41,240 bases of DNA from Chromatiales bacterium (GCA_030145425.1 JAQYVO010000047.1:1-41240), one strand, 5' to 3'; positions 1 to 8,848 are shown, numbered from the stretch's first letter. Notes: generated by a model from the sequence alone, not told the origin. Made by a program: numbers and translations.

Positions 1-233
1 ACCCGATGCGGATTCGCTGAGAGTGGCGAGATGATCGACACGCGCTAAGATTCTGGCTCCGCCGTTGTCGTTTGGATTCACACAGGTCCTCTTGATGATG
101 CCCAACAGCTGTTGGCTAGCACCAGTTTAGGAAAACTGCGGGTCATATGAAACAGAAAATATTTTTTCCGTATGGCCTACAATGATTCGCCAAATGAGCG
201 TTAGTTTCATTCACCGCATGGGGAACATCGGAT

Positions 234-767
234 ATGGGTGACGCAGAGAGTGGATTCCAGCGCTTTGCCGGGTACGCGGCACTGTGGAGCCACCGGCTCA
301 ACAAGGCCGTGGAAGTCGCCGTCGTGGTGTTGATGGTGCTATTGGTGCTGGATGTCTGGCTGGGCGTTCTGGTGCGTTATTTCGTGGATTTGCCGCTCAC
401 CTTTACCGAAGAGGCCGCGCGTTACCTGATGATCTGGATGGCTTTGCTGGCTGTCTCCATCGGCATCGCCAGGCGGGAGCACATCGGCGTGCTCCTGTTG
501 TTCGACAGGACGCGGGGGCTGTTGCGGCACCTGATGCTTGGAACGTTCGATTTGCTGGGTCTGTTTCTGTTCGGTTTCCTGCTCTATTACGGTATTGATT
601 TTGCCGTCGGGGGCATGCAACGGCTCACCATGATCTATGACATGCCCAAGGCGGTCCCGTTCACCGCGGTGCCTGTGGCCTGCGGGCTTGCCTGCATCCA
701 GATCATACTTTCCGGTGTCCGGGACCAGGCCAAGATGCTGGCCGAACCTGGCCGTGCCAGCGCATGA
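234..767 (+). CDS. dctQ: TRAP transporter small permease (DctQ family)
   Basis: This is the small membrane subunit of a tripartite ATP-independent periplasmic transporter, which helps the large permease import an organic acid or amino-acid-like solute using an ion gradient. The 177-residue protein has about four hydrophobic helices (roughly residues 27-50, 62-80, 100-125 and 140-162). It carries the family signature around residues 57-86, TEEAARYLMIWMALLAVSIG followed by AxRxEHIGV. The ATG is preceded by GGGGAA at a 10-nt spacing. Its stop overlaps the start of the large permease by four bases (ATGA), so the two are translationally coupled. Family membership is clear; the substrate cannot be read from this subunit. 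Confidence 0.93.
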   Translation: MGDAESGFQRFAGYAALWSHRLNKAVEVAVVVLMVLLVLDVWLGVLVRYFVDLPLTFTEEAARYLMIWMALLAVSIGIARREHIGVLLLFDRTRGLLRHLMLGTFDLLGLFLFGFLLYYGIDFAVGGMQRLTMIYDMPKAVPFTAVPVACGLACIQIILSGVRDQAKMLAEPGRASA

Positions 768-2044
768 TCGCAGTCGCACTGGTCTTTTTCACCCTGCTTC
801 TGTTCGGTGTGCCGGTGGGTTACGTGCTGGGCATCGCGGGCATCGTCGGGATGGCCCAGATCGGCGGCGAGCAGTTTCTTGCCATGGCACCCAGGCGCTT
901 CTTTGCCGGCCTGGACCTGTTTCCCTTCCTGGCCATGCCGTTTTTCATCCTGGCGGGGGAGATCATGAACCGCTCCGGCATCACCCATAAACTGGTGGGG
1001 TTTGCCGATGCCCTGGTGGGCTACCTGCGTGGCGGCATGGCCCACACCAACATGGTGGCCTCGGTGTTCTTTGCCGGCATCACCGGGGCTGCCACGGCCG
1101 ATGCCGCCGCCTTCGGCAACACCATGGTTCCGGCGATGGTCAAGAACGGTTACTCCCGTCCCTTCGCTTGTGCGGTAACGGCGGCCGGCTCGATCATAGG
1201 CCCGACCATACCGCCGTCAACCCTGATGGTCATCTATGGGTCGCTGATGGGGGTCTCCATCGCGGGCATGTTCGCTGCGGGGATACTTCCGGGTATTCTC
1301 ATCTGCCTGCTGTGCATGGCGTTGATCGTCGCCTTCGGGCGGCGCTGGAAGCTGCCGAAATCCGAGAAGCGTCCGAGCCTGATCCGTATCTTCAAGGCGT
1401 TCAGGGAGAGCCTGCTGGCCCTGATCATGCCGGTGCTCATCCTCGGGTTCATCCTGGGAGGGGTGACGACACCCACGGAGGCTGCCTCTATCGCGGTGGC
1501 ATATGCGCTCATACTCGGCGGTCTGGTCTATCGGTCCCTGACCCTGCGCGACCTTTACGAGATGCTGGCAAGGACGGCACTGATAACCGGCGTCATTTTC
1601 CTGATCATTGCTTCCGCCTCGATCCTCGGCTGGTGGATGACTTTCGAGCAGATCCCCCAGGCGATTGCCGCGGGATTTCTCTCCATCTCCCAGGATCCCC
1701 AGGCGGTTATCGCCATGATACTGCTGCTGCTGCTCGTCATCGGCATGTTCATGGACATCAATGCCGCGCTGATCATCCTTGCCCCGGTGCTGGCACCGCT
1801 CACCGCCACCATCGGCATGGACCCGGTCCACGCCGGAGTGATGATCGTACTGGCGTTGAACATCTCCCTGATGACACCACCGGTGGGTGCCTGCCTGTTC
1901 GTGCTTTCGTCTGTAACCGGAGAACGCATCGAGGCCATCGCAAAATCACTCTGGCCATTCCTGCTGGTGGAGACAGGGATACTTTTCCTGATTGCCTACT
2001 GGGAAGATCTGACCCTTTTTATGCCGCGCCTGCTTGGTCTATGA
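764..2044 (+). CDS. dctM: TRAP transporter large permease (DctM family)
   Basis: This is the main transmembrane subunit of the TRAP importer, forming the ion-coupled translocation path. At 426 residues with about twelve hydrophobic segments it has the usual family length. Typical stretches include FFILAGEIMNRSGIT near residue 67, GITGAATADAAAFGNTMVPA near residue 105, GPTIPPSTLMVIYG near residue 145 and the late NISLMTPPVGACLFV near residue 366. It follows the small permease with an ATGA overlap. The solute-binding protein gene lies about 230 bp downstream, separated by a REPIN-type repeat, so the gene order is Q-M-P rather than the common P-Q-M. Confidence 0.95.
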   Translation: MIAVALVFFTLLLFGVPVGYVLGIAGIVGMAQIGGEQFLAMAPRRFFAGLDLFPFLAMPFFILAGEIMNRSGITHKLVGFADALVGYLRGGMAHTNMVASVFFAGITGAATADAAAFGNTMVPAMVKNGYSRPFACAVTAAGSIIGPTIPPSTLMVIYGSLMGVSIAGMFAAGILPGILICLLCMALIVAFGRRWKLPKSEKRPSLIRIFKAFRESLLALIMPVLILGFILGGVTTPTEAASIAVAYALILGGLVYRSLTLRDLYEMLARTALITGVIFLIIASASILGWWMTFEQIPQAIAAGFLSISQDPQAVIAMILLLLLVIGMFMDINAALIILAPVLAPLTATIGMDPVHAGVMIVLALNISLMTPPVGACLFVLSSVTGERIEAIAKSLWPFLLVETGILFLIAYWEDLTLFMPRLLGL

Positions 2045-2062
2045 ACAGGTATAAACAGCTAT

Positions 2063-2215
2063 TCCCCCGGTCAGGTGGGTGGATTACCGTTGTAGGGCCG
2101 AATTCATTCGGCCGACAGCCGCTCAAGCATCGGTCGAATGAATTCGACCCTACAGTTTTGCTGACAGACGGAATGCGTTTTGTCGAAAATGGTGAATTAC
2201 CCACGCAATCAAGGG
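2063..2215. repeat. REPIN-like palindromic repeat, copy 1
   Basis: Two GTAG-headed hairpin units face each other. The left unit (2092-2113) has arms GGCCGAAT/ATTCGGCC and the right unit (2132-2153) has GGTCGAAT/ATTCGACC and ends in CCCTAC. Beyond them lie weaker outer inverted repeats related to CCTGATTGAGTGGGT. A 5' GTAG followed by a hairpin is the known signature of REP elements mobilised by RAYT transposases. This copy separates dctM from dctP. Confidence 0.85.
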
Positions 2216-2273
2216 TAGAGCCGCATAAACAATAGAAAAATATCGTTTAATTAAACCGAAGGAGAATAACCTG

Positions 2274-3317
2274 ATGAAGATTTCAAGTGCTCTCAAACTC
2301 ACGGCGCTGGCGGCCACGGTAGCCCTGGCAACTGCCGTGTCGCCCGCCCATGCCGAGAAGGTCCTGAAGATATCTCACCTCAATCCGGGCGACCCCTTCA
2401 ACAACAACTCCGGGGCCATGACATCGGTATTCAAATCCCTGGTGGAAGCGGGGACCAACGGGTCGGTCAAGGTCCAGATCTTTTCCGACGGCCAGCTTGG
2501 CAAAGACAATGAAGTGATCGAACAGACACAAAGCGGTGTTATTCAATCCAACATCTCATCGGCCGGCGGTGTGGCCCAGCACTACCCGCTGATCGGGGTC
2601 TTCGACCTGCCGTTCGCCTTTCCGAACATAGCCGTCGTCCACGACGTTATGGACAGGGATAGCCCCTTTGGACGGAAGCTGTCCGCGGATATCGAGAAAA
2701 AGACGGGCCTGAAGGTGCTTGGCCTTCTTGACAGCGGCGGCTATTTCGCTATCACCAACTCCCGGCAGCCGATCAGGACCCTGGACGATATGAAGGGCCT
2801 GCGCATCCGCACCATGACCCTGCCCACCCATGAGGCGATTATCAGTTCTCTGGGTGGAAAGCCGACGCCCTTGCCCTGGCCCGAGGTATACACCGCGCTT
2901 CAGACCGGCGTGGCCGACGGACAGATGAACCCCATCCCGATCATCGCCTTCGCCAAGTTCGATGAGGTTCAGAAGTACGTCACCCTGACCCAGCACATCA
3001 TTACCCCCTACGTCTGGTTCATCAACAAGGGGTTCTACGACAGCCTGACTGACAATGAGCGCTACGTGGTTGACTACGCGGCCAGGGCGGCCGTTGTCTC
3101 GGGACGGGGAATCTCGCGGATCATCGAGGCCTCCAGCCGCGGTCTGCCTCACCTGGCGAAGAAGATGGAGGTGAACAGCGTTTCGGCTGCTGAGCTCAAG
3201 CGTTTCGCTTCTGTTTCCCAGCCGGCGGTCAAAAACCTTATCGAGAAAAAGTTCGGTGCCAAGGGCGTGGATATGCTCAAGGCCATGGAGGCTTCTATTC
3301 AGGCGGCTTCGAAATAA
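2274..3317 (+). CDS. dctP: TRAP transporter solute-binding protein (DctP family)
   Basis: This is the periplasmic receptor that captures the substrate and hands it to the DctQM permease. The 347-residue protein starts with a Sec signal peptide (basic start, hydrophobic residues 8-22, probable cleavage after AHA at about residue 27). The conserved DctP core is visible: GLRIRTM near residue 177, whose arginine normally pairs with a substrate carboxylate, followed by TPLPWPEVYTALQTGVADGQ. The ATG has a strong AAGGAG at 9 nt. REPIN-like repeats sit immediately before and after the gene, which could insulate or stabilise its mRNA. The conserved arginine suggests a carboxylate-bearing ligand; the downstream enzymes suggest a ureido or amino acid, which is inference. 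Confidence 0.95.
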   Translation: MKISSALKLTALAATVALATAVSPAHAEKVLKISHLNPGDPFNNNSGAMTSVFKSLVEAGTNGSVKVQIFSDGQLGKDNEVIEQTQSGVIQSNISSAGGVAQHYPLIGVFDLPFAFPNIAVVHDVMDRDSPFGRKLSADIEKKTGLKVLGLLDSGGYFAITNSRQPIRTLDDMKGLRIRTMTLPTHEAIISSLGGKPTPLPWPEVYTALQTGVADGQMNPIPIIAFAKFDEVQKYVTLTQHIITPYVWFINKGFYDSLTDNERYVVDYAARAAVVSGRGISRIIEASSRGLPHLAKKMEVNSVSAAELKRFASVSQPAVKNLIEKKFGAKGVDMLKAMEASIQAASK

Positions 3318-3322
3318 ACGGC

Positions 3323-3470
3323 TTCTCCCCCGATCGGGTGGGTAGATTACCGTCGTAGGGCCGAATTCATTCGGCCAGAAACTGTTTGACTCTATTCACG
3401 CATTGGTCGAATGAATTCGACCCTACGGTTTCGTATCATCCGGGCTGTGTGAGTCAAAACACCGATTGAG
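3323..3470. repeat. REPIN-like palindromic repeat, copy 2
   Basis: This is the same architecture and orientation as copy 1. The left unit is at 3355-3376 and the right unit at 3405-3426, with an outer left end CCCGATCGGGTGGGTAGATT and a degraded right end ACCGATTGAGTG. The right end touches the first possible start codon (GTG at 3470) of the diaminopropionate ammonia-lyase gene. Confidence 0.85.
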
Positions 3471-3496
3471 TGATTCGGATTGAAAATGGATCAACT

Positions 3497-4747
3497 GTGA
3501 CACAGGTAACGAAATTCCCGCCCGATTACCGCTTCGAATTGGCGGAGAACATGCTGTACCGTCAGCTCCCTTATGGGCCGGATCAGGAAGCGGTACTGGA
3601 TGAGAAGGGCTTTCAGCGGGCGGTTAAAATCATCAGGTCGTGGCCGGATTACGCACCGACACCGCTTTGCCGGCTTGAATCGATTGCAGAGGTTGCCGGT
3701 GTTGCTGATGTCCACTACAAGGATGAGTCGGGCAGATTCGGGCTGGGCAGCTTCAAACCCCTTGGAGGCGCTTATGCCGTGGTTCGGTTGTTGATGTCCC
3801 AGATTACTGCCGCCACGGGACAGGAGCAGGTTGACCCGAACGATGTACTGAATGGCCGGTATAAAGAAATCGCCTCGACGATCACGGTGACAGCTGCCAC
3901 CGACGGAAACCATGGACGGTCCGTAGCCTGGGGGGCGCGATTGTTCGGTTGCCGGTGTGTGATATTTATCCACGAAACGGTTTCGCCCGGCAGGGAGCAC
4001 GCCATTGCCGCCCTGGGTGCGGAGGTCAGGCGCACCCGGGGCACCTACGACGACGCGGTGCGCAAGGCCGATGAGACGGCCCGGCAGGAGGGCTGGCACC
4101 AGATCCCGGACACTTCCGATGGTGTCGTCGTGGAAGCACCGCGGAACGTGATGCAGGGCTATACCCTCATGGCCCAGGAAGCCATGGACCAGCTGCCATA
4201 CCAGGGCCCGCCGACGCACATCTTCATTCAGGCAGGCGTGGGGGGTATGGCGGCGGCGGTCGTTGCGCAGTTCTGGCAGCGGTTTGGGCCGGGTCGATTC
4301 AAGACGGTGCTGGTGGAACCCCGCCAGGCGGCCTGCTGGTTTCACAGCCTGAAGTCGGGAGCGCCGGTGGTCGTCTCCGGTGACCTGGACAGCCTCATGG
4401 CGGGACTGGCATGCGGCGAGGTATCCCGGCTGGCCTGGCCGATACTGGCCCCGGCGACGGACATGGTAATGACCGTGGACGACGCGGCTGCGGCCGACTG
4501 CATGCGGCTGATGGCCGAGGGCCGCTACGGTGACCGACCGATGGTGACGGGGGAGTCGGCGGTGGCCGGTCTTGCGGGTTTTCTCGCGGTGGCCCGGGAC
4601 GAAGCAGCGAGAGAAGCATTGGCGATCGACTCGAACAGCAGGGTTCTGCTGTTTGGAACCGAAGGGGCGAGCGACCCCGAGACCTATATGGCGATAGTTG
4701 GGCGCAGTGCGGAAGATGTTCGGAAAAACATTCAGGGATCGGGATGA
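3497..4747 (+). CDS. dpaL: Diaminopropionate ammonia-lyase (PLP, fold type II)
   Basis: This enzyme converts 2,3-diaminopropionate to pyruvate and two ammonia; family members accept both D and L forms. With the start at 3497 the protein has 416 residues. The PLP lysine is K87 in GLGSFKPLGGAYA. The conserved TDGNHGRSVAWGARL carries D136, and QIPDTSDG carries D204. By spacing these match the two catalytic aspartates reported for the E. coli enzyme (D120, D189, from memory). The phosphate-binding glycine loop is AGVGGMAAAVV. The start is uncertain: GTG at 3470 adds nine residues but lies at the edge of a REPIN, and neither site has a good ribosome-binding site. The stop overlaps the next gene by four bases. 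The E. coli homologue ygeX also sits beside an M20 hydrolase gene, ygeY. Confidence 0.9.
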   Translation: MTQVTKFPPDYRFELAENMLYRQLPYGPDQEAVLDEKGFQRAVKIIRSWPDYAPTPLCRLESIAEVAGVADVHYKDESGRFGLGSFKPLGGAYAVVRLLMSQITAATGQEQVDPNDVLNGRYKEIASTITVTAATDGNHGRSVAWGARLFGCRCVIFIHETVSPGREHAIAALGAEVRRTRGTYDDAVRKADETARQEGWHQIPDTSDGVVVEAPRNVMQGYTLMAQEAMDQLPYQGPPTHIFIQAGVGGMAAAVVAQFWQRFGPGRFKTVLVEPRQAACWFHSLKSGAPVVVSGDLDSLMAGLACGEVSRLAWPILAPATDMVMTVDDAAAADCMRLMAEGRYGDRPMVTGESAVAGLAGFLAVARDEAAREALAIDSNSRVLLFGTEGASDPETYMAIVGRSAEDVRKNIQGSG

Positions 4748-5976
4748 GAACTGAAGATCTGCATATCAATGTCGATCGTTTGATGAAGCGTCTCGACACC
4801 CTGGCCGGGATAGGTGCCATCGAGGGTGGCGGTGTCTGCCGCCTGGCCCTGACCGACGAAGACCGGCTGGGGCGTGATCTGGTAAGCGGCTGGATGGAGG
4901 AACTCGGGCTGGCCGTCACCGTTGATCGAATCGGCAATGTCGTGGGAATCAGGCAGGGAAGGGAAGACTGTCCACCGGTGTTGACGGGTTCTCATATAGA
5001 TTCGGTCGCCACGGGCGGGCGCTATGACGGCAGCCTCGGGGTATTGGCGGGTCTCGAAGCGATGGCTGTACTGGATGAGGCCGGCGTCACCACCCGAAAG
5101 CCAATAGGGGTTGCCTTCTTCACCAACGAGGAGGGGGCCCGGTTTGCCCCGGATATGATGGGCAGCGGCGTACATCAGGGCATGCTCGACCTGGGGGAGA
5201 TGCTGGATATCCGGGGCATCGACGGACGGCGGGTCAGTGATGCCCTCGCGGAGATCGGCTATGCAGGTTCTGAATCGGTTGGTGCGTTCAAGGCCGACAG
5301 CTACCTGGAACTGCACGTGGAACAGGGACCGGTTTTGGAACAGGAGGGCTTCACCATCGGGGCCGTGGAAGGGGTGCAGGGGATCTCCTGGACAGAATAC
5401 CGGCTGACCGGGACTTCCAACCACGCCGGTACCACACCGATGCATCTGCGCAAGGATGCGGGATATGTTGCTGCCGCCATCGCGGTCGAGGCGCGTCGAC
5501 TGGCCCTGGAGATGGGGGGCACCCAGGTTGCCACGGTGGGGGTGTCGGAATTGCGGCCCAACCTGGTAAACGTGATCGCGGCGGAAGCCTTGCTCACCCT
5601 GGATCTGCGCAACACGAAGGAGGAGCGGCTGCAGTGGGCCGAAGCGCGTCTCAATGAATTGATTGAGGGGATTGTGTCAGAAGAAGGGGTTGGTGTTCAG
5701 AGCCGGCGTCTGGCGCGCTTCGAACCCGTCACTTTCGATCCGGATATGATCGCGCTGGTGGAAGGCACCGCGCAGCGGCTGGGATGCCGTGTAAAACGCC
5801 TGCCCTCGGGGGCCGGACACGATGCCCAGATGTTTGCACCCAACTGTCCCACCGGGATGATATTCGTCCCAAGCCAGGGGGGAATCAGCCACAACGTGGC
5901 CGAGTACACCGCGCCGGAGGATATCCGGGCGGGGGCCGACGTGCTTCTGCAGGCGCTTATCGCCAGGGCCGGTTAA
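4744..5976 (+). CDS. M20 family amidohydrolase, N-carbamoyl-L-amino acid hydrolase / allantoate amidohydrolase type
   Basis: This is a cytoplasmic binuclear-metal hydrolase that releases CO2 and ammonia from a carbamoyl (ureido) group on an amino acid. The 410 residues match the AmaB/HyuC/AllC subfamily. The metal ligands appear in order: H84 (GSHIDS), D95 (GGRYDG), E129-E130 (FFTNEEGARF), H191 (ELHVEQGPVLE) and H383 (GGISHNVAEYTAPEDI). The dimerisation-domain motif LTGTSNHAGTTPM is at residues 221-233. It is coupled to dpaL by an ATGA overlap, so the two products are likely made together. The exact substrate (N-carbamoyl amino acid, ureidopropionate, allantoate or another) cannot be decided from sequence. 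Confidence 0.88.
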   Translation: MRTEDLHINVDRLMKRLDTLAGIGAIEGGGVCRLALTDEDRLGRDLVSGWMEELGLAVTVDRIGNVVGIRQGREDCPPVLTGSHIDSVATGGRYDGSLGVLAGLEAMAVLDEAGVTTRKPIGVAFFTNEEGARFAPDMMGSGVHQGMLDLGEMLDIRGIDGRRVSDALAEIGYAGSESVGAFKADSYLELHVEQGPVLEQEGFTIGAVEGVQGISWTEYRLTGTSNHAGTTPMHLRKDAGYVAAAIAVEARRLALEMGGTQVATVGVSELRPNLVNVIAAEALLTLDLRNTKEERLQWAEARLNELIEGIVSEEGVGVQSRRLARFEPVTFDPDMIALVEGTAQRLGCRVKRLPSGAGHDAQMFAPNCPTGMIFVPSQGGISHNVAEYTAPEDIRAGADVLLQALIARAG

Positions 5977-5994
5977 TGGAGATCTCAACAAACC

Positions 5995-6930
5995 ATGAGT
6001 AGACGATTGAAGGTCGCAGCGGCACAGCTCGGCCCTATAAGGCGCGATGAACCCCGGTCCTCGGCTGTGAAACGCATGCTGGACCTGATGCGTGAGGCGA
6101 AAGGATATGGGGCTCAACTGGTAGTGTTTCCCGAACTGGCACTCACCAGCTTCTTCCCCCGCTGGTACATGGAAGACCAGGCGGAGATCGACCGGTTTTT
6201 CGAAAGCGAGATGCCCGGCAGGGATACGCTTCCGTTGTTCGAGCAGGCCCGGGAGCTGGGGATCGGCTTTTATATGGGGTATGCGGAACGGGTTGTCGAG
6301 GAGGGAACCGCAAGAAGGTTTAACGCCTCGGTCCTGGTCGACGACCGGGGAGAGATCGTCGGACGATACCGCAAGGTCCATTTGCCCGGTCACAGGGAAC
6401 ATGAACCCTGGCGGCCCTTTCAACACCTGGAGAAACGCTACTTCGAGACCGGCAACCTGGGTTTTCCTGTTTTCGAGGCATTCGGTGGCGTCATGGGGAT
6501 GTGCATCTGCAATGACCGTCGCTGGCCTGAGAGCTTCCGGGTGATGGGGCTGCAGAGCGTGGAACTGGTGATGGTCGGCTACAACACCCCGGTCCATTAC
6601 CCGCCGGCACCGGAGCACGATCACCTGCAGTGCTTTCACAACCACCTGGTGATGCAGGCGGGGGCCTATCAGAACGGGACCTGGGTCGTTGGCGTGGCCA
6701 AGGCGGGTCAGGAAGAGGGATGCGATATGATCGGTCAAAGCTGCATCATTGCACCCACCGGGGAGATCGTGGCCCAGTGTGCCACGCTGGGTGACGAGCT
6801 GATTGTCGCCGACTGTGACCTGGATCGCTGTCGGGAGATCCAGGACAACATCTTCAATTTCGGGCTCCACCGGGAACCCCAGGCCTATGGGCTGATAACC
6901 GAAACAAAGGGGGTTGTCGGGAAAGAATGA
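5995..6930 (+). CDS. Carbon-nitrogen hydrolase, N-carbamoyl-D-amino acid hydrolase type (nitrilase superfamily)
   Basis: This is an amidohydrolase with a Glu-Lys-Cys catalytic triad that removes the carbamoyl group from D-configured N-carbamoyl amino acids in the best-studied relatives. The 311-residue protein places E47 (FPELALTS), K127 (GRYRKVHLPG) and C172 (MCICNDRRWPE) at the same numbers I recall for Agrobacterium D-carbamoylase, and the overall length matches. R175-R176 and the segment EHEPWRPFQHLEKRYFETGN are also typical of that subfamily. It starts 18 bases after the M20 hydrolase with TGGAGA upstream of the ATG. No hydantoinase gene lies nearby, so the substrate probably arrives already ring-opened. 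Confidence 0.87.
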   Translation: MSRRLKVAAAQLGPIRRDEPRSSAVKRMLDLMREAKGYGAQLVVFPELALTSFFPRWYMEDQAEIDRFFESEMPGRDTLPLFEQARELGIGFYMGYAERVVEEGTARRFNASVLVDDRGEIVGRYRKVHLPGHREHEPWRPFQHLEKRYFETGNLGFPVFEAFGGVMGMCICNDRRWPESFRVMGLQSVELVMVGYNTPVHYPPAPEHDHLQCFHNHLVMQAGAYQNGTWVVGVAKAGQEEGCDMIGQSCIIAPTGEIVAQCATLGDELIVADCDLDRCREIQDNIFNFGLHREPQAYGLITETKGVVGKE

Positions 6931-6934
6931 TTTG

Positions 6935-7007
6935 AACCGCAGAGGCGCAAAGACGCAGAAAAATTTTATTTTCATTTTTTTCTCCGCGTCTCTGCGACTC
7001 TCCGGTT
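6935..7007. repeat. Inverted repeat of the 'CCGCAGAGGCGCAAAGACGCAG' type, possible terminator
   Basis: The left arm is AACCGCAGAGGCGCAAAGACG (roughly 6935-6957) and the right arm runs from CTCCGCGTCTCTGCGA to CCGGTT (6982-7007), separated by an A/T-rich loop. Similar elements are scattered in many unrelated genomes. It lies between the nitrilase-like gene and the PLP-enzyme gene and could end or attenuate transcription or stabilise the 3' end. Confidence 0.7.
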
Positions 7008-7042
7008 AATCTTCATCTGAATCTCACCAGTGGAGAGATAGC

Positions 7043-8515
7043 ATGTTTGAAGGACTGGACCGGGGGATTATCAACAGGAACGTTTATGATCAGACCCGGG
7101 CGCGCTTCCGGGAAAAGGATATCCGCCTGCCCCTGATTTCGGAGCTGGCGCATCCGCGGCTGATTCGTGAACGATACGGTCAGCAACTGCTGGAAGTGGA
7201 TCCGGATGCGCCGGATCCGATGAATCTTTTTAGGGTGCACTGGCACAACGGAGACGACCGCAGATCCATTGTCGATGTTCCCGCACACCTGGTGCTGCCT
7301 CCCGAACTCACCGGGACGGAGGCCAAGATCATCGTCGTGCCGGGCAACCGGTTTCCCATGATCCACGCCCACAAGGTGCTGGCCGCCTACGGCTGCCTGG
7401 TGCCCAGGTTGCTGTCGGGACATTTCGATCCGGACAGCCAGCGCGCCGTGTGGCCCTCAACCGGAAACTACTGTCGCGGCGGTGTCGCCATCTCCCGGAT
7501 ATTGGGCTGCCGGGGCGTGGCCGTGCTGCCGGAAGGGATGAGCGCGGAACGCTTCGCATGGCTGGAGGCCTGGGTGGAGGGGCCGGGGGATATCATTCGC
7601 ACGCCCGGCGGCGAGAGCAACGTCAAGGAGATATACGATGAATGCAGGCGTCTGGCGCGGGACCCGCAAAACCTGATCCTCAACCAGTTCAGCGAGTTCG
7701 GCAATTATCTCATACACCGCACGGTCACCGGACCGGCGCTGGAAAGGGTATTCCAGGCGGTGAAGGGTGCCGGGAAACTCAATCCGGCGGCCTTCGTCTC
7801 GGCCTCAGGATCAGGGGGCACGCTGGCGGCCGGTGACTACCTGAAACAGCGGCTGGGCACCCGAATCTGTGCCGTCGAGGCGTTGGAGTGTCCGACACTG
7901 CTCTACAACGGTTACGGGGAACACAACATCCAGGGTATCGGGGACAAGCACGTTCCCCTGATCCATAACGTGTTCAACACCGATTTCGTTACCGCGGTTT
8001 CGGATGCCGGGCCGGAGACCCTGAATCTGCTTTTCAATACCGAGGCCGGCAGGGCCTATCTCACCGACCGCAAGGGGGTGAACACCGGTGTTGTGGATAG
8101 CCTGGTGGATCTCGGCCTTTCTTCCATCGCCAACATCCTGGCTGCCATCAAGCTGGCAAAATACCTGGGCCTGGGCTCGGATGACGCGGTGATCACCGTG
8201 GCCACCGATGGGGCCGAACTCTATCGTACCGAGTTGGAAAAGTCGGAGCAGAAACATTTTTCCGGCCGTTTCGACGAGTTATCAGCAGCGGAGACTTTCG
8301 GCAGGCAGCTGATGGGGGTGGCCACAGATCACCTCGAAGAGTTGGACCGGCGGGGCAGGGAACGGATCTTCAATCTCGGCTATTACACCTGGGTGGAGCA
8401 GCAGGGTATCCCTGTCGAAGCCTTCGATGAGCGCCGTTCTCCCGCCTTTTGGTCGGGCCTTCAGGAATACGTCCCTATCTGGGACGAAATGATTGCCACA
8501 TTCAACGGGTTGTAA
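7043..8515 (+). CDS. Uncharacterised PLP-dependent enzyme (tryptophan synthase beta / cysteine synthase fold)
   Basis: This 490-residue protein belongs to the fold-type-II PLP superfamily (lyases, beta-replacement and beta-elimination enzymes) but to no subfamily I can name. The probable Schiff-base lysine is K111 in [12 protein letters not shown]. The substrate/carboxylate loop is [10 protein letters not shown] (138-147), equivalent to the SxGNxxxG loop of the family. The phosphate-binding loop is [12 protein letters not shown] (253-264). About 85 residues before the lysine are unlike classical cysteine synthases, and a C-terminal extension of about 100 residues follows the catalytic domain. 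The ATG is preceded by GGAGAG. Its position after dpaL and two carbamoyl hydrolases suggests a lyase in the same pathway, which is inference. Confidence 0.78.
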   Translation: MFEGLDRGIINRNVYDQTRARFREKDIRLPLISELAHPRLIRERYGQQLLEVDPDAPDPMNLFRVHWHNGDDRRSIVDVPAHLVLPPELTGTEAKIIVVPGNRFPMIHAHKVLAAYGCLVPRLLSGHFDPDSQRAVWPSTGNYCRGGVAISRILGCRGVAVLPEGMSAERFAWLEAWVEGPGDIIRTPGGESNVKEIYDECRRLARDPQNLILNQFSEFGNYLIHRTVTGPALERVFQAVKGAGKLNPAAFVSASGSGGTLAAGDYLKQRLGTRICAVEALECPTLLYNGYGEHNIQGIGDKHVPLIHNVFNTDFVTAVSDAGPETLNLLFNTEAGRAYLTDRKGVNTGVVDSLVDLGLSSIANILAAIKLAKYLGLGSDDAVITVATDGAELYRTELEKSEQKHFSGRFDELSAAETFGRQLMGVATDHLEELDRRGRERIFNLGYYTWVEQQGIPVEAFDERRSPAFWSGLQEYVPIWDEMIATFNGL

Positions 8516-8520
8516 AAGCG

Positions 8521-8686
8521 GGGGTGCCTGATCGAGTGGGCAGATTCCCGTTGTAGGGCCGAATTCATTCGGCCAACAGCCATCATTACCATTGGAGACA
8601 AGGAGGTCACCATGTCGAATTGGTCGAATGAATTCGACCCTACAGTTCTGCCGAAAATATTGATTCACCCATTCAATCAGGGGAGG
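8521..8686. repeat. REPIN-like palindromic repeat, copy 3
   Basis: This is the best-preserved copy. The outer left end is CCTGATCGAGTGGGCAGATT and the outer right end is GATTCACCCATTCAATCAGG, which together form a terminal inverted repeat. The GTAG units are at 8553-8574 and 8622-8643. The interior shares AACAGCCA, ATTACCATTGGAGA and GGAGGTCACCAT-type sequence with copy 5. It follows the catabolic cluster and separates it from the efflux genes. The rest of the 8516-8848 gap holds only the efflux promoter region. Confidence 0.88.
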
Positions 8687-8785
8687 CGCCGAAAAGGGTG
8701 CGGATATACCGGCATTTCGTTTTGCACCACATCCTACAAGCCGGTACTTGAATGGCATCAGTTCAAATTCCTGACATTTACCCCC

Positions 8786-8813
8786 TTGATCTTTAATGAC
8801 TTTCCTATATATT
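8786..8813 (+). promoter_or_regulatory. Probable sigma-70 promoter of the RND efflux operon
   Basis: TTGATC (8786-8791) and TATATT (8808-8813) are separated by 16 bp in an A/T-rich stretch about 35 bp upstream of the adaptor start codon. Assigned by eye. Confidence 0.55.
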
Positions 8814-8848
8814 AGTAAAGCATTATATTCTACTTACGGCGGACCGGT

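Noticed and set aside
1-233. Partial gene at the left edge of the window
   Set aside because: No frame runs in from the edge with protein-like sequence. The stretch holds only A/T-rich upstream DNA of dctQ, with a weak TACAAT near 178 and no convincing -35 element.
8612-8815. Plus-strand frame of 67 codons starting at an ATG with GGAGGTC upstream
   Set aside because: The start and its apparent ribosome-binding site lie inside REPIN copy 3, and the frame crosses the repeat end and the efflux promoter.
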